Positions 6,570-7,200 of a stretch of 7,200 nt of DNA are shown one piece after another. The position numbers and the translations under genes were made by a program. How positions within the stretch are numbered: position 1 is the stretch's first letter; the number at the start of each line of letters is the position of its first letter. Under the pieces are notes generated by a model. The model had not been told where the DNA came from. It was given only the letters and a program-made list of their open reading frames with translations, and did not search any database. The DNA comes from Mariprofundaceae bacterium (GTDB taxonomy: Bacteria; Pseudomonadota; Zetaproteobacteria; Mariprofundales; Mariprofundaceae), in assembly GCA_027075825.1 (NCBI GenBank), contig JALSZZ010000380.1, positions 1 through 7,200 of the forward strand, read 5' to 3'.

Positions 6570-7200
6570 CTACACCAACAGCATTTACACAACTGGCTCT
6601 GGCTGCGCCGCTGGCTCAGGCCATTGATGACCTGGGCTTTACTCAGCTTACCGATATTCAGCGCAGCGCCTTGCCGCTAACGCTGGCGGGCAAGGATATT
6701 GCTGCCCAGGGACGAACAGGAACAGGCAAGACTGTCACGTTTTTGATTACCGCCATTCAGCGCCTGTTGACACAACCTGCCAAAAAAGGCCGCGCCGACC
6801 GGCATCCCCGGGTGTTGATCGTCGCCCCGACCCGGGAACTGGTGGTGCAGATCCACGATGATGCCCGGCAGTTACTGCGTCATACCGAATTGCGTCTGCA
6901 TGCCGTCTATGGTGGCGTGGACTACAAAAAACAACAGCAGGCCTTTGATCATGGCACAGATATTCTGGTGGGCACGCCTGGTCGCCTGCTCGACTATTAC
7001 AAACAGCGACGCTACAGCCTGCGTCTGACGGAGATGCTCATCATCGACGAAGCAGATCGCATGTTTGACCTTGGCTTTATTCGCGATATTCGCTTTATGA
7101 TGCGTCGTTTGCCGCACTGGAAAAAACGCCAGTCCCTGCTGTTTTCAGCGACGCTCTCCCGGCGTGTCATGGAGCTGGCTTACGAACACATGAATAACCC
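6566..7200 (+). CDS. rhlB: DEAD-box RNA helicase, RhlB-like, cut by the window end
   Basis: ATP-dependent RNA helicase; 211 residues of the N-terminal RecA-like domain are visible and the frame runs off the window. Start GTG 6566 overlaps the argA stop as GTGA, with GGAG at 6551-6554. Motifs in order: F7 and the Q-motif region GFTQLTDIQ (24-32), motif I GRTGTGKT (49-56), Ia PTREL (88-92), GG (116-117), Ib TPGR (137-140), II DEAD (161-164) and III SAT (194-196). Motif I has Gly-Arg where Ala-Gln is usual. The stretches LPLTLAGKDIA, DEADRMFDLGFIRDIRFMMRR and ELAYEHMNN closely resemble E. coli RhlB, the helicase associated with the RNase E degradosome. Whether it binds RNase E cannot be judged, since the C-terminal half is outside. 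An RhlE-type or generic DEAD-box protein is the alternative. Confidence 0.9.
   Translation, partial: MTTPTAFTQLALAAPLAQAIDDLGFTQLTDIQRSALPLTLAGKDIAAQGRTGTGKTVTFLITAIQRLLTQPAKKGRADRHPRVLIVAPTRELVVQIHDDARQLLRHTELRLHAVYGGVDYKKQQQAFDHGTDILVGTPGRLLDYYKQRRYSLRLTEMLIIDEADRMFDLGFIRDIRFMMRRLPHWKKRQSLLFSATLSRRVMELAYEHMNN

Overview
The window is a compact stretch of bacterial chromosome with eight protein genes, all on the + strand. It is moderately GC-rich by eye. Gene content suggests a Gram-negative proteobacterium: an Escherichia-type Pgi, the nadK-recN pair, an RhlB-type DEAD-box helicase, a lipoprotein with an outer-membrane-type sorting residue, and a small membrane-anchored c-type cytochrome. 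The short ArgA-like acetyltransferase is unlike the two-domain ArgA of enterics and points away from them. A beta-, zeta- or acidithiobacillia-like lineage fits, but I cannot fix it from sequence alone. I see no mobile element, CRISPR array, tRNA or rRNA, and no sign of recent transfer.

Layout. Positions 2-1555 hold pgi without its N-terminus (start lies upstream of the window). It overlaps by 8 bp a lipoprotein gene with beta-propeller-like repeats (1548-2558). Two bases later comes a 198-residue multi-pass membrane protein (2561-3157), which I read as a relative of M50 site-2 proteases that has lost its catalytic residues. The only real intergenic gap follows (3158-3257, 100 bp) and holds a weak candidate promoter. 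Then come a 92-residue membrane-anchored protein with two CxxCH haem sites (3258-3536), nadK (about 3533-4396), recN (4399-6063), a short ArgA-type GNAT acetyltransferase (6063-6569) and the first part of an RhlB-like RNA helicase (6566 to beyond the window).

Genes from 3258 onward overlap or nearly touch (4 bp, 2 bp gap, 1 bp, 4 bp), so they are probably co-transcribed and translationally coupled. The first half could be a separate unit led by pgi. The well-known products are housekeeping: glycolysis/gluconeogenesis, NADP supply, recombinational repair, arginine biosynthesis and RNA remodelling. The less known part is the envelope trio between pgi and nadK (lipoprotein, degenerate protease-like membrane protein, small dihaem cytochrome). 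The two most interesting points are the apparent pseudoprotease and a hairpin at the recN/argA junction that places the likely ribosome binding site of the second gene in its loop.
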